From assembly GCA_034401795.1 (NCBI GenBank), contig CM067360.1, positions 124,723,901 to 124,787,900 on the forward strand: a stretch of 64,000 nt of DNA, read 5' to 3'. How positions within the stretch are numbered: position 1 is the stretch's first letter; every line of letters starts with the position of its first letter. Under the pieces are notes generated by a model. That model saw only the letters and a list, made by a program, of their open reading frames with translations, was not told the DNA's origin and made no database searches. Source of the DNA: Chaetoderma sp. LZ-2023a (lineage: Eukaryota > Mollusca > Caudofoveata > Chaetodermatida > Chaetodermatidae). Of this stretch, positions 12,794 through 26,200 are shown in pieces. The position numbers were made by a program, and so were the translations under genes.

Positions 12794-14220
12794 TTACCTC
12801 TTGCTCGCTCCTTCTGATGATGCCCGCTGTGCTTTTACCAGCTCCTTGACTACGCCAGAGTTCAGACACGAATCAACATGACTATTAAACGCTTCAAGAG
12901 ATTCAATCTTATTGAACTCAAAACAGCATACAGGACACCAGTATGTATGTGGATGCTCAAATAGAGACGGAACTGCTTCAGAAATATCACCATTATTTGA
13001 CGCATCTTTGTCACAAATGTGGCTAACAATTTCTGTTGAATGACCTCTACCACTGTTAATATTAGCATGTCCTTGTGCTGTATGTAATACATTCTCACTG
13101 GTGTTATCACCAACCATGTCATTAGTAACCTGGTAACCATTATTATCTAGCATATTTTCTACACATGTATAAACGCTAGTTTCTGTATTTTGCTCAGTTC
13201 TGTCAATAAGAAGATTAGTAGATGAAGTTGCACTACAATTTTGATAGACAGATTTTATGGGTAATGATTTACTTCGCATAGTCAAACCTTTTCCATCACT
13301 AGCACTATTGAAAGATGAACTTTGTCTCTGCATAGATCTTTCATCTGTCCCTATAGAAAGATTATCATCAATTGTATTCGAGCAATTCCCAGAAATTCCT
13401 GGATCAGGCGATATTGGATAGTTTAATGTTTCTGGACTATGAGATGTTGACACTGTCAAGTCACCAGAAGACAGCTGCCTGTCACAAACTGATAAATGAG
13501 TGCTTACAGGACTATCTTCCTCCCCTGCCAAACAGTTGTCTATGTGCCTTGTCATATCCAGCATACTACAATAGAGATTTTCCTTACACACAGGACACAG
13601 ATAACCACCCTTTACAAAGGTCTGGGCATTGCATGACTGAAGGTCAAAGGTCTGTGCATCGCATGACTGAACATAATTTGCATTACGATCTTTAACAATT
13701 GTACTCTGCTTATCGACAAGAATATCGATCGATTGATTATTACACAACTTTGTTTCTTCACTTAGACCAGGTTTACAAGGATGTGTATCTCCACTAGAAC
13801 GCTTGAGTTCATCGGGAGTATCTACAGTTTTCAAACTCTGTATGTACTTATTCCGGAAAAATCCCTTTGTAGATTCACCAACCATCTTTTGACTATAAAC
13901 GCTGTTACTATTTGTAGGTAAATAACTCTCCCTGTGATAATTATCCGACGATGTAAAGCTCACACTATCCATAGATTGCACATTATGAGTTGCCAGCATG
14001 TCTGCTCTACACTGAGTATCCACACTACTGATTGTTTGAGATGAAAACACACTTGCGACTGATTGGATCTTGTCATTATTCTTCATCACAATACAGCTTG
14101 TTGTATTGTTAGAACTGCTTGTGCTGGTTTTACATTCCGCCTTCTTAAGCATTTTTACTATTGTGCTCTGTTTCTGACGTGAACATTGACTTTGAGGGAT
14201 GAGATTTGACATGCGAACAC
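12794..14220 (-). CDS. POLK: POLK coding exon 10 (PIP-like motif, FF motif, two UBZ fingers)
   Basis: Acceptor cttattccag precedes GTGTTCGC; the exon supplies the last two bases of a Gly codon, continuing LMG|VRM. It codes for about 475 residues: PIP-like QSTIVKML near the start, the FF motif in KGFFRNKY (13856-13861), UBZ1 with CPVC...HIDNC (about 13530-13605) and UBZ2 with CPVC...HVDSC (about 12860-12945). Both fingers have the C-x2-C...H-x3-C ligands of Rad18-type ubiquitin-binding domains. The open frame ends at TAA, but the sequence there is GAG|GTAAGG, a good splice donor ending at 12798. A last exon carrying a C-terminal PIP box could therefore lie outside the window. A 5' extension of this open frame to 14329 is intron sequence. 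Confidence 0.93.
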
Positions 14221-17200
14221 CTGGAATAAGAAAATGTACAATCCATGTACTAATATTAATCTGTTGACATTCGCACCCTTTCAGCCAGCGTAGGAAAGGA
14301 AAATATTTGTCATTACAGAAAATGTCCAATTATAGGCTGATAGCTGATCATTTCCAGAAACTTTGGCTAATGAGCCAGCAATATGACTAGGAAATTTTCA
14401 AAATGTTCTTATTCCCCTATATCTGAATATTTAGTGTTTCAAGCCTACAGATCACATATACTGTTGAATGCTTCTGTACAAATTTGACTAGCTATTGTTG
14501 CCTTAACTTAGAGTAAGGGCTAGTAAGTAATCAGTACGGCTAGTAGAATACAGTGTTCACTAAAAAACCTCAGTATTTCAGCCATATATTTATACATTGT
14601 TTCTCATGACATCTAAATTTTGGAGGTCCCAGGGATAGAGACAAGAAATCGGGGGGGTCTACAGCTTAAATCTGAGGCCCAAAACGAAATCTGATGTTCC
14701 AAAGCAGTAGTTCTAACCCATGCTAAAATTAGAGGTTAGAATGGACTCACAACTATGAACTGTGCTGGTCCCTTGCTAGATTTTGTACGTATTTTTATAC
14801 AAAACAGTCATCCCCATGGTAAATTTTCAAAAATAGTCATATTTAAACATGCAAATGGACATTTATTAAGCAGAATATTTTATGTTCTTGACCATTAAAG
14901 GCTTAGAGCAGAGGTAAGCAACACAGAATGTGCCTTGAATAGAGGGGTCCATTTCTAGCTACGCCACGCCCATTGCTTGTTAAACGCCACACACTTTCTA
15001 CACATGGTGGAATCGATTTGAAAATTTGAACCCTGAATTCCCAGAATCTAAGTTTCAAGCTACCTATACACTCAGGTATGCTGCTGAATATATTGAAACT
15101 AAATGGACAACGGACTGTTTCGTAACCCTTTAATGACTAAATTTGTTTAAAAAAAGTTAAAATATTTACTTATTGAATGTCCATTTGCAGGTCAAGAAGA
15201 CTATTTTTGAAAATTTACCATTGGAATGACTGGCTCAGTTATCGAGCCAGTAATTCCAGTTGTAAATTTTCAAAAAAGTATTCTTTTGGCCTGCAAATGA
15301 GGTAGTAATTATGTGTGCACTGTCTGGGACATCGGATCAATCAGAATATAATCAGAGACATACAATTCAGACATTTTCAGGATGGACCATTTCCACGTTC
15401 ATGACAGACCTACGTCATTTTGATTGTGGAATCAACTAACAAGTGACTATTTGATTTTGACATCAGACATTTGAGTGACAGATCATACCCATCCATTCTT
15501 ACATCATCATCTTATACCCCACACCCATACTTTGACTCCGTTGCTATCTCCATCATGCGTGACCATTTGACTAGACATACCCATAAGTCTTAGTCTCAGG
15601 GGTTGAGGAGCACAGTTCTGTATCTCTGCTTTCAGAAGTTGCCTGGCTGCCACAGCTATTACATCTAAATCCCAGGTATGTTCATTCAGACTACTCGCTC
15701 GACTACGAACCTCAAAGTCAACTGTCTTCCATTTCAATGTGACCGTCTTTCCCTGATGACATCATCACAGTATAAGAACAAAATAATTCAAGCATCAGTA
15801 AAATAGCTTATTTGTCACATGAGGGATGATACAGCAAAGATGAAAATTGTGTTTGAAACGCAAACATTTTTTCAGGAACCATGAACATTTTCGTCTGAAA
15901 TGCAAAAATTTTGGCTCCAACCAAAGAAATTCAAGATGGACTTGATCAACCAATCCAATTTAAAATCATCACTTAAGGGGAAGAGCATATTGCATATGTG
16001 TGCATGTCTGTGTATCTGCAGAGCTCTGCATCTCAAAAACTTCTCATATGATTTGACTACTAATGTTGATACAATACAATAAGCTATCTAACATTTGGTC
16101 CTGATATATGAATTTAAGGACAAGAAATGTTATATTACTATACTCTAGACTGATCTGGATTCAGAAGACAATAGATCAATAGCTTTCTCGTAAACTGCTG
16201 GTCTCATTTGGCGTATATTTCAACACAAGAGACATTGTTACTCTACACCAGAATTCCAGTCATATTCAGGACTTATGTGTAATATATGCATTCAGAAAAA
16301 GTGGAAATGGTGAGAATTTGTAATCATATTATCTGATTGTTCTTATTAAATTTATGAAATACCTTGAGCTGTTCCGACTTCAGTGCTTCTACTACAGTGT
16401 CACACAGACTCTCACATAGCTGATACTGCTCTTCTGCTACAGTCATCTCCGCAAATGTTCTGTGAATAGTACAGTAACAATCACAGCTAACAGTCCCAGA
16501 CAGTGCACACATAATCTGCTAAAATTCAGGCAATGGCATCCTCTATCAAGTACAATATATAATTGTGATAAATTAAACAAGCCTGCTAAAACTGGCCTCT
16601 GCAATGGTCTTGAGGACTGCATATTTACAGGCCAAAGAAAGTTTATTTTGAAAAATTTAACAATAGGTGAAAATGAGAGATGGAGGAGAGGCAAGCAGGC
16701 AGGCAGGCAAGCAGACAGACTGAGACAGACAGACACACAGACAGATAGGAACATGTGTGTCAGACTGGGCGAGAGTGAGAGGGGTGGAGGGGATGGAGTG
16801 TGGAAGGAGGAGAGGAAGAGAGAAATGGAAAGATGGGAAGTGAAAGGTTGTTATGTTTCATCTCCCGCTAATACCAAATATCCAACATAATGAAAGATAG
16901 ACATTGACCTAAATGCCATATGTCATTATCAGTATAAATAATTAAAATCATATTGACCTTTCTGTACTCAAGCTCTGTCTTCCATCACTTCTGCAAACAA
17001 ATACATAAAGCACAATAATTTTAAATATATCAATCATGAGGTCTGTCAATTGGAAAGGAGTCATTATTTAAATAAGCTAATGAATATTTTGAATTTGATT
17101 TAACTGGATGCTCTCTGACATTGCAGACTTTTCTATCTGCTCTTTACAGATGAAAGTGTTCATACATTTCATGCATGGTGATAGATTATAATTACTATAC

Positions 17201-20200
17201 TATGTAGCTATAGTGCAGTATTGCTATGTACACACATTGTACCTACATGTACTCCGTGAGGTGCAATAGGCCACTGCTTATCTCTGGTCTGTGACATTAA
17301 CCTTTTACTGGTCAAGTTTGGTCAAGAAAATTTAAATATTTTCTTACTGAATGTCCATTTACAGGCCAAGAGAATACAATTTTTCATAAATAATGTTATC
17401 TTGGCTTGCAAACTGACATTCCATAAGACCATAGCAGAGGCCAGTTTTGGCCGGTATGACCATTAAATGGTTAGGCAATGGTGATCAGCTTTACAGGATG
17501 TCAGTCTATTCCATAGAGATAAATCTGTAGAGCGCTCATGCGCATACCTCCACTAGCGGACTAGTTGTCCCGATCATTGGTAACATGAGTTCAATGAATC
17601 ACGAGTGCGCATGTTCAGGTATCATTGACTGGCTGACGCAGATGATCAGTGCTCAGCACATTTAACCTCCAAAAGGGACTAAATTCACATTGGTAATTGA
17701 AAGAGAAATTGAACACATGCAAATTCATTTATTTTTATCAGAAATAAAATTGTACTGGCTATATAAATCTGACACTTTATTCGACTAAATAATAGAATCA
17801 GCAACAAAAACATATTATTTTCGAGACTATACATCCAGTGAGAAAATACTGAACTCTGAAATTATGCCTTTGAGAGGGTTGAGCGCTCTATGGATATCTA
17901 ACTATGATCTATCGTAGGTAACTACCCCAGTTTTTACATTGATACTATTTATATGCCTGGCTAGAGAGAAGCAATGGGAATGGAAGGAGGTTGTCAGAGT
18001 TTTAATGATCTCCAGGCAGCCAACAAAAGGTGTGAAACTCGGGTAGCCAGTGTTAGAGCCCAGCATATTAATGCCTAATGTATCGCCTACATTAGGATTT
18101 AATTTTTATCATTCAAGCTGTGCAAAACTTGCAGTGGCCTTGAGGAATATCAATTTATAGATCAATAGAAGACTATTTTTGAAAATTTACCCCTGGATTG
18201 ACTGGATCGATAACATAGCCAGTCATTTGAGAGGTACATTTTAAAATAATCTTCTGTTTCTCTTATTGTTTAACCCTTTAACCCTCAAATTTATTCAAGA
18301 AAATTTAAATTTTTTTTATAGATGTTGATTTGCAAGACCAAGAGAAGACTATTTTAGAAAATTTATCACCGGAATAACTGGCTCGGTTATCGAGCCAGTC
18401 ATTCCAGTGATAGATTAAAAAAAATAGTCTTCTTTTGGTCTGCAAATGGACATTTCCCAAGACCACTCCAGAAGCCATTTTTGTCAGTTTTGAGTGTTAA
18501 AGGGCTAATTATCTTGAATAACTATCAGCATTAAAGCCTTAAACTAGGGCTGTGCGGTACACCGGTATTGAAACCGTCACCGGTATTGAAATCGTCATCG
18601 GTATTGAAACCGTCATCGGTATTGAAACCCTCACCAGTATTGAAACCGTCACCGGTATTGAAACCGTCACCGGTATTGAAACCCTCACCGGTATTGAAAC
18701 ACTCACCGGTATTGAAACCCTCACCGGTATTGAAACCGTCACCAGTATTGAAACCCTCACCGGTATTGAAACCCTCACCGGTATTGAAACCGTCACCGGT
18801 ATTGAAACCCTCACCGGTATTGAAACCGTCACCGGTTTTGTAGACATGACGGTTCAAAAACCGGTGTCATTACCTCATAACCGTAAAACCACATATTTAT
18901 GAAAAAATGGTTTTGGAAATATATCTTTTTAAATAGTGTTTGTATTGCATAAAATTGAATCCATATGGCTAATTATTTTATAAAATCTGCTAAATAAACC
19001 GGGGAAGATTATTTTTAATTTGTATATCGCGAGAATGTTGCTAGATCGTATTGCTATATACGATCAGAAATTGTAATCTGCTAGCGTTTTATTAAATTCT
19101 ATGATACACACTTAAAACTGCATCATAAGCGATCTAGTGTTTCTGATATCTATGTCTATTATGAATTCTAAACACGCATCCGGGACTCTAAACCAGGAAC
19201 TGACCTAACCTGCCAACGTAAGTTGAGATCGAATTTGTATAATCGCTTGGGTGATCATGAGAAATTACTCACGTATGTTTGACGATGTAATTAACACTCA
19301 ACGTGGGTCGATATACATTATTAGTGCCGGAAAACTACCGTTAAAATTCGACTAAAGGACGCATTTTTTTGGTCAAAATACATGTACTAAAAAGGGGGGT
19401 ACGTCCTATCAACAACATTCCAAACGCAAAAGAGTCATTACAACTAGTGACCATCTGAATATTCCCATACCAGTTTTATAACCAACTCCCATTAACGCAT
19501 AAGATTACACAGTGCCTCCAATCACAAAAGAGCCAGATAACCAACTCCTGTTAGCGCATAAGATCACACAGCGCCTCCAAACGCAAAAGAGCCATTACAA
19601 TCTGTTTCTATCACATGATTTCTATGTTTTCAAGGAGACATTTTATGCCAAAATTAGATTGATTTTAATGTAATAAACAATCTTTATTGAAGATACACAA
19701 TATTTAGGCGGTCCTATTTCATAATTTCTCTTCCACTATGATAATTTTTAGTCATGCATTAAACATAGCGCTGAGTGATGATTATTTTTTATACCAATTT
19801 TCAATTTTTTAAAGGTACATTTTTTCTAAATTTAACAGCGTCTTATACTTGAATACAATTTGGGACAGCGTCCTATATTCGAGGGCGGCCTTTAGTCGAG
19901 AAATCACGGTACTTTTACAGCTTACAACTGATACAGTTTTAAACCAAGTCCTTCCAAATCGCACTTATGATCTATATTAAAATACATTTGATTTCCTTTT
20001 TCGCGGAAAATGGATGCTAGTAAATTGTCTAATACGGCCGAGTTTCATTATATGTATCCGATTAATTGGATCAATAAATTTGATTTACTACGCATGTGCA
20101 CATGTATACGATAGGCAGATTTGTACCGCGTGACATTATTACGACATTTGTAACTAAATTCAATCTTTTAGAAGTGTGTGTAAACATAGGCTATCGGGAT

Positions 20201-23200
20201 TCAGGAACTAGTCTCTATATTATATACATCTGCATAACGCTTCTCATTGGACTGGTCTACGAAATTGAGTCTGTCTATCAGTCTAATTAAAGCCGCCATC
20301 TTTCAGAATTTATCACCGGCTCGTTGTTTACAAGACGTGAAATGACTAACTAGCGAGTAGTACTTTTAGCGAATGCGCTACAAATTTTCTAACTGTAGTT
20401 TACTCATCCAATCTCCACTCCGCGAACCGCTTGAATTGGCCGCTGAAAGCGACAGTAAATTTGGCAATGCATCTGTCTACACATTATCCTAGAGGGGGTG
20501 GGGGGATACAAGTTGCTAATTGTCTAGGAATCTAATATATGACTGAGATTTTGCAAGAAATAAAAATGAATTATCGCGATGATTTTAAAAATGCTAAATC
20601 TAATATTTTAAAGCAATTTATGTAATTATTTCACTATATCCTCTAAAATTGCACCAGATACTATAGCTACATATTTTATTTTCGTGGTATAGCAAATTTT
20701 TTTTTGGTCACCAAAACCGAAAATATTTCCAGCCAATAAACCCGATATCCGCTTAAAACCCGTTTCATGGCCAACACCATCACCGGTTGTGTTTTTACCA
20801 AAACCGCACAGCCCTAGGTTAAACATGATACGTATTGTGAAATTAGTTTTAAAATATTCAAAGGTCACAATGGTATTTATAAAACTAATTTCATGGGAAG
20901 ACTATAAATTGAAGTGAATTTATTTTATGTCTATGCAGTGCTATGGTAATGATGTACCTTTCAATGATGGTAGAGCCAAGTCCCAGGGATACCCTCATAA
21001 AATAATTGAATGACGTCGCCATGTAGAGAAAGTACATCAGCGCTCGTTTTTCATACAGGTCATAACAGGTCTCCACACCTATAGCACCAAGCATCTTCTC
21101 ACTCACCTTGCCTATACCACTCACCTATCAATAAAACACCATACAATGTATTAGGATACGGTAAAATAATATGAGTACAGTTATAACTGATTAATAAAAC
21201 TTATCAAATTTCTTTTTCACGAGTGAGATGACATACTTACCTCCCCTAACACTCTTGATATACTAATATATCGGCTCTAAATTCAATAATATTCAGAATT
21301 ATAAAAAGTTAGGTGTCCCTAATGGGCAGGAGGATGTACACAGTCATGCACATGACAGAAAACACCCACTGCGCATGCGCATACTGGTACTTCCATTACT
21401 AAATATTGGCTGACATAGAAGCAACTATTCAAATAACCAAAAGCCCAGGCCTCCGTGGGGTGGAGAGGCCGGGATCCTGTTAGGGAGGTAAGTACATGTA
21501 TGTCATCTCACTCGTGAAAGAAATTTGATAAATTTTCTTATTTCACATCATGAGAACATACTTACCTCCCTAACACTCTTGATAAAAACCAGAATTTGAA
21601 AGTAAATTTGGTACGAGGGAGGCAAGGTCCTGAAAACCAGCACACCCTCGAAGAAACTAGGCTCTTTGAATTTTCAAGAGATTTAAAACATCTGAAATTG
21701 TGACTGAACACACAATCAGGAATAGAATTTTGCATCGGATAATCGACCGATGAAGAGAGATCGATCAAAAGGCAAATGCGCTCCCCCCCCCACCCCACCC
21801 GCCCTCTTTCTGAGGAAGGTTAGGAAAAAATGCTGCTCTAAATGTCTAGCACGTTCTCCAATACTTAATGAAAAGTATTACTAGACATTGGGAAAAAAAA
21901 AGAAGAATTGCTTCAATTTCAAAACTCTCTGAAAGAACCACAATTAAGAGACATTATCCATCACCATATTAAATAAAAAATGACACCATCACCAAGACAA
22001 AAAACAAAAATGGTCATATATACTGACCTCTGATGTCTTGGACGCGGCACTCATCTCTTCCCCCACCGGATGAAGAGAATTGTACCAGCTAATAGTAGGG
22101 ATACCCTACCAACAAATGTGATATTTGTAAATAGCAGAAGAGGAAACTAATTACAAACATAAACCTCTACATTACTTTATTTTCTGAGGGCCGAGACGGC
22201 GAGCGGGTTAGAAGTGTCACGAAGGTAATGGTTGGTAAAAATTGATTCACGGTGCCACTGGGCTACTGACATAATGTCTTCAATAGAAACACCATTAAAT
22301 AATGCTGTGGAAGTTACCACACCACGGACACTATGAGCCTTGGCTCTATCTACTTGGATTCCAGTGGCTGTCTTATGACAGAATTGAATACATTCTACTA
22401 TCCATCTGGAAACAGTGTCTCTTGATGCCCTACCATGGGATTCAATATATGACAACCATAGGGAACATGGGTCTGTCCGCCAAACCTGAGTTCTTCTCTT
22501 GTACTTATTTAAAGCACGGACAGGACACCATACTTTAGCACCAGGATCATATCTGGTTAAGGCAGGTAAAATAATAGGTTTACCCGGATATTTTAAAGAT
22601 TGATTCTTAGCCAAGAAATTCAATCTTGGTAGAAGCTTAAGGCCTTCACCTGTAACTATATAACGGTCAGGCTCAGCAGACAAGGCATGATTTCACTCCT
22701 GCATCTGGCTGATGCTGCCGCAACTAAAAATACAGTTTTAAGTGTCAATAATTTTACAGATATAGCACTAAGTGGTTCAAAAGCTTTATCACTCAAAACC
22801 TGCAGAACCAGAGAAAGACTCCATGACGGTGTCAGTGGGGGATTTCTTGGACTGAGATTGCCCATACCTTTAAGAAGAGTATTTAAAACACTTACTTCAT
22901 CACTTCCCCTCTTTGCCAAGCAAGGGATAACAGTCATTAATGCTGATTTGTATCCAGCAATAGAATTAGGCTTAAGACTATAGGCATCATACAGGTGACA
23001 GAAAAAAAATCAGCTACTACCTGAATAGATGCTTCTATTGGATTGATACATCTCTTTGAAAACCATTCTGCAAATCTGTTGATTTTATAATTATAAGCTC
23101 TGGAGGTTGACCCCCTTCTGACTCTGGCCATGAAATTGGCTGCTTGCTCAGAAAAGCCCTCCTTAATCGCGGATTTTTTGACAACATCCATGCAGTCAAT

Positions 23201-26200
23201 TGAAACATTGACGGATTGTTGTAAATGGTCTTGCCCTGGAAGATAATATTGTCCATCAGAGGCAGAGGAACCGGATTGCAAACCAGAAGGTCCAGCAGAT
23301 CCGTAAACCACGATCGGCTTGACCAATTCGGGGCGATCAGACGCACTTACCATTCCTCCTGTTTGATCTTCTGAAGAATCCTTGGAATCAGGATTGTTGG
23401 AGGGTATGCGTATGCATACATTCCCTTGCAACTGATAGCTAGCGCATCTATTGCGATAGCGCTTGGATCTGGAATCGGAGAAACGTACGTCGTCATCTTC
23501 ACATTCTTCTTCATTGCGAACAAATCTGTTGGGCTTTCCCCAATGATTGAACAGGTGATTCGCCACACATTGATTTAGTTGCCATTCCGTAGGCAGAATG
23601 CTCATCCTTCGGCTCAATGAGTCCGCTAACAGATTCAGCCTTCCCGGAATATGAACTGCTTTCAAGGTGATCATATGATCCATGCACCAGCAAAGCAGCT
23701 TCCATGTCATCATACAGAGACTGGCCGACTTCGTTCCGCCTTGGTGGTTTATGTAACTCACTACTGTAGAGTTGTCTGAACGGATCATCACAAATTTTCC
23801 CTCCACTTCTTTTAAGAAGTGTTCCAGGCCTAGAATTACAGCCCGCAATTCTAGCATGTTGATATGTTCCTTTGACTGTTCCAGATTCCAAAGCCCTGAT
23901 ATAGTGGCTTCTTCCAGGCAAGCTCCCCATCCCTCCATCGATGTATCCGTAAACATCGTTACTTGAGGGTGGGGAGAGGTCAGCATGACCCCCGCCAGGA
24001 GATTTCCTCTCCATCCACCAATGAAGGTGATGAATGAGAGGGTCCAACACTTGAATGCGCGAGTCCAGTGAGCCATGAGAAACAATTGAATCGGCCGCCT
24101 GCGTAAGGCCGCCTGAGGAATGACTGGTTCCATTGACACCATCAGACGTAACATTCTCAGATAGACTCGTGCTAGAATATAACGACTGTTGCAAACCAAC
24201 TGAATGCATGAGAGGAGATTTTCCACTCTCTCCTGGGATGGATAAACATATCCTACCTCCAGATCTAAGAACATACCCTGGTAAACAAACTTCTGGGATG
24301 GAGTCAGCTCTGATTTCTGAAAGTTGATTATCCAGCCTAAATCTGTGAGAGTTTTCAAAACTATCTCCAGATTTGCTGTCAAACTTTCTGGGTTGTGTGC
24401 TTTCAGCAACCAGTCGTCTATGTAAGTGTGAACAGCTATATTTCTCCTGCGGAGGTATGCCGTGATAGCAAGTACCACTCGAGTGAAGACCCTTGGAGCC
24501 GTCGAGATGCCGAATGGAAGAACCTTGAATTCCCATTGGCGTCCCTGAAAAGCAAATCTCAGGAACCGACGAAAACTCCTTACAATTGGAATGTGTAAAT
24601 AAGCATCCTTGAGATCTATTGATGCTGTCCACATCCCCTTCTCTAACCCCAACAACACCGATCTTACTGTTTCCATTTTGAAACTCGGTGTATCGATAAA
24701 CTTGTTTAGAGGTTTGAGGTTGAGAATTGGTCTCCACCCCCCCCCCCCCCCCCGGTGTTCTTTGTCACAAGAAACACGGTTGAATAGAAGCCCGGGCAAT
24801 CTTGCGCCGGTTGAATTGCTTCCATTAGAATTAGATTCTATCTCCTCTTCTATGCACAACCACTTGTCTGCATCTCTTGGAATTTGAGTCCAGACCGGTA
24901 CCAGAGACAGATGCAACGGCGGACCTCTTATCCATTCTGGACTGTATCCGTGCGAAAGCCATTGCAAGACTAAGCGGTCCTGAATTAACCGCTCCCACTT
25001 CTGAATGTGGCAAGTCAAACGACCTCCCACTGGTGCACCTAGGGTTGATGGGGTGCCCATAAATTTTAGAAGTGGGAGTGTCTCTGGTACGAGTGACAAC
25101 ACCCGAGTGGTACCTGTGGTAACCGAAAAAATTTTTGCCCATCAGGCCCGGTTACCACGTGCCGCGACCAGCGCCATGTGCACCACGGTGCACGGGCTGC
25201 ACTTGAGGCGCTGGCTGATGTACAACAGCACGCTGCTGCTGGCGCGGCCGACACGGTCTCTGAACCTGGCCGGCCTGCTGGCCTCTGACAATGCCAGCAC
25301 CGCCACGAGCGTACATCTGTCGAGCAGCCGAGGGCTGAACACGCACATGTTCTCTGCGCAGTACTTCAAACTGTGCGCGCAGCGCCCTCTGGTTGTTCAC
25401 AAAAGTCACTGTCTCTTGACGGTGCCGACAACCTTCACCACCAAAAAGACCAGGGCCCGCCATCGGCCCTTGCAACAAGGGCGACTTGAGCTCCTGAGAC
25501 GGGCACAAATTGTCCAAAGCAAAAGCACGCCTCGTTCTCAGTGACTTTGTGACTGACCTAGTCAGACAGTCCAATGCCAGGTTGATGCCATCCTGGATGG
25601 CTCGCTGGACTGTTACAGGGCTAGGTTGTTGCTGCACCGAGGCTGCTACTACCCCGGATAGCAGCTGAGAGACATGGGACAGCGCACTAATCACCGCTCG
25701 TGAGCTCTCCTCGGTGTCACGCAAAGCGGCATTAGCCGAGCGCATAGCACCCGTACACAACGCTCCCATGTTAGCACGGGAACCGGGCCGCATATCTTCC
25801 CCCAGAGCGGCGCGGTCGTCCGCTAGGCCATATCGAGCATACTGACTAATAGTAACCCGACATCGCCTAGCAACCTCGCGGGGGGCTTTCGCGAGGCGAC
25901 CTTTCGGTCTGATTGACTCCTCTGCCGCCTAGAACATATCTAAGATATGTTCAGCATACGGCAGAGACAGAGTTGTGCTGGCCAACGGCTTTGCCTGTAA
26001 CCATGCCCGAGGGTTACCGGCGGCCGTCTCGTCCACGGAGAGCTCTGGTCTGACAGCGAGGAGCCACGCACACGCTTCTGACAAGTCTTCATCTGTGGCT
26101 ACCTGTGAATTGCCGATGAGCAGCGGGCCCTCGTCATCTTCAATGGCACTCGCAGGTAAGGCCAAGGAGGAGGCTATAGACGAACCTGGCTGCCAGGGAA

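Larger units (their letters stand above)
18545..20816. mobile_element. Non-autonomous hAT-like element with internal minisatellite
   Basis: Terminal inverted repeats are 'tagggctgtgcggt' on the left and 'accgcacagccct' plus 'a' on the right. The flanking octamers are ccttaaac and ggttaaac (6 of 8 matching), fitting a decayed 8-bp hAT target duplication. There is no transposase frame. The left end carries an 18-bp minisatellite and the middle carries a nested element at 19336-19911. Confidence 0.75.

Noticed and set aside
13372-13695. Plus-strand open frame of 107 codons
   Set aside because: It is antisense to POLK exon 10, whose minus-strand frame has clear UBZ fingers.
16462-16890. 142-codon plus-strand frame over a CAGA/GGAGAG-rich tract
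   Set aside because: Low-complexity composition, and it is antisense in a POLK intron.
18531-18902. Several long open frames on both strands with GFNTGD or LKPSPV-type repeats
   Set aside because: They come from an 18-bp unit divisible by three, so frames cannot close. They lie inside a hAT-like element and have no independent support.
25005-25544. Plus-strand open frame of 179 codons, and others at 55806-57179
   Set aside because: They are antisense to the DIRS gag/RT ORFs in GC-rich sequence, with no recognisable protein.
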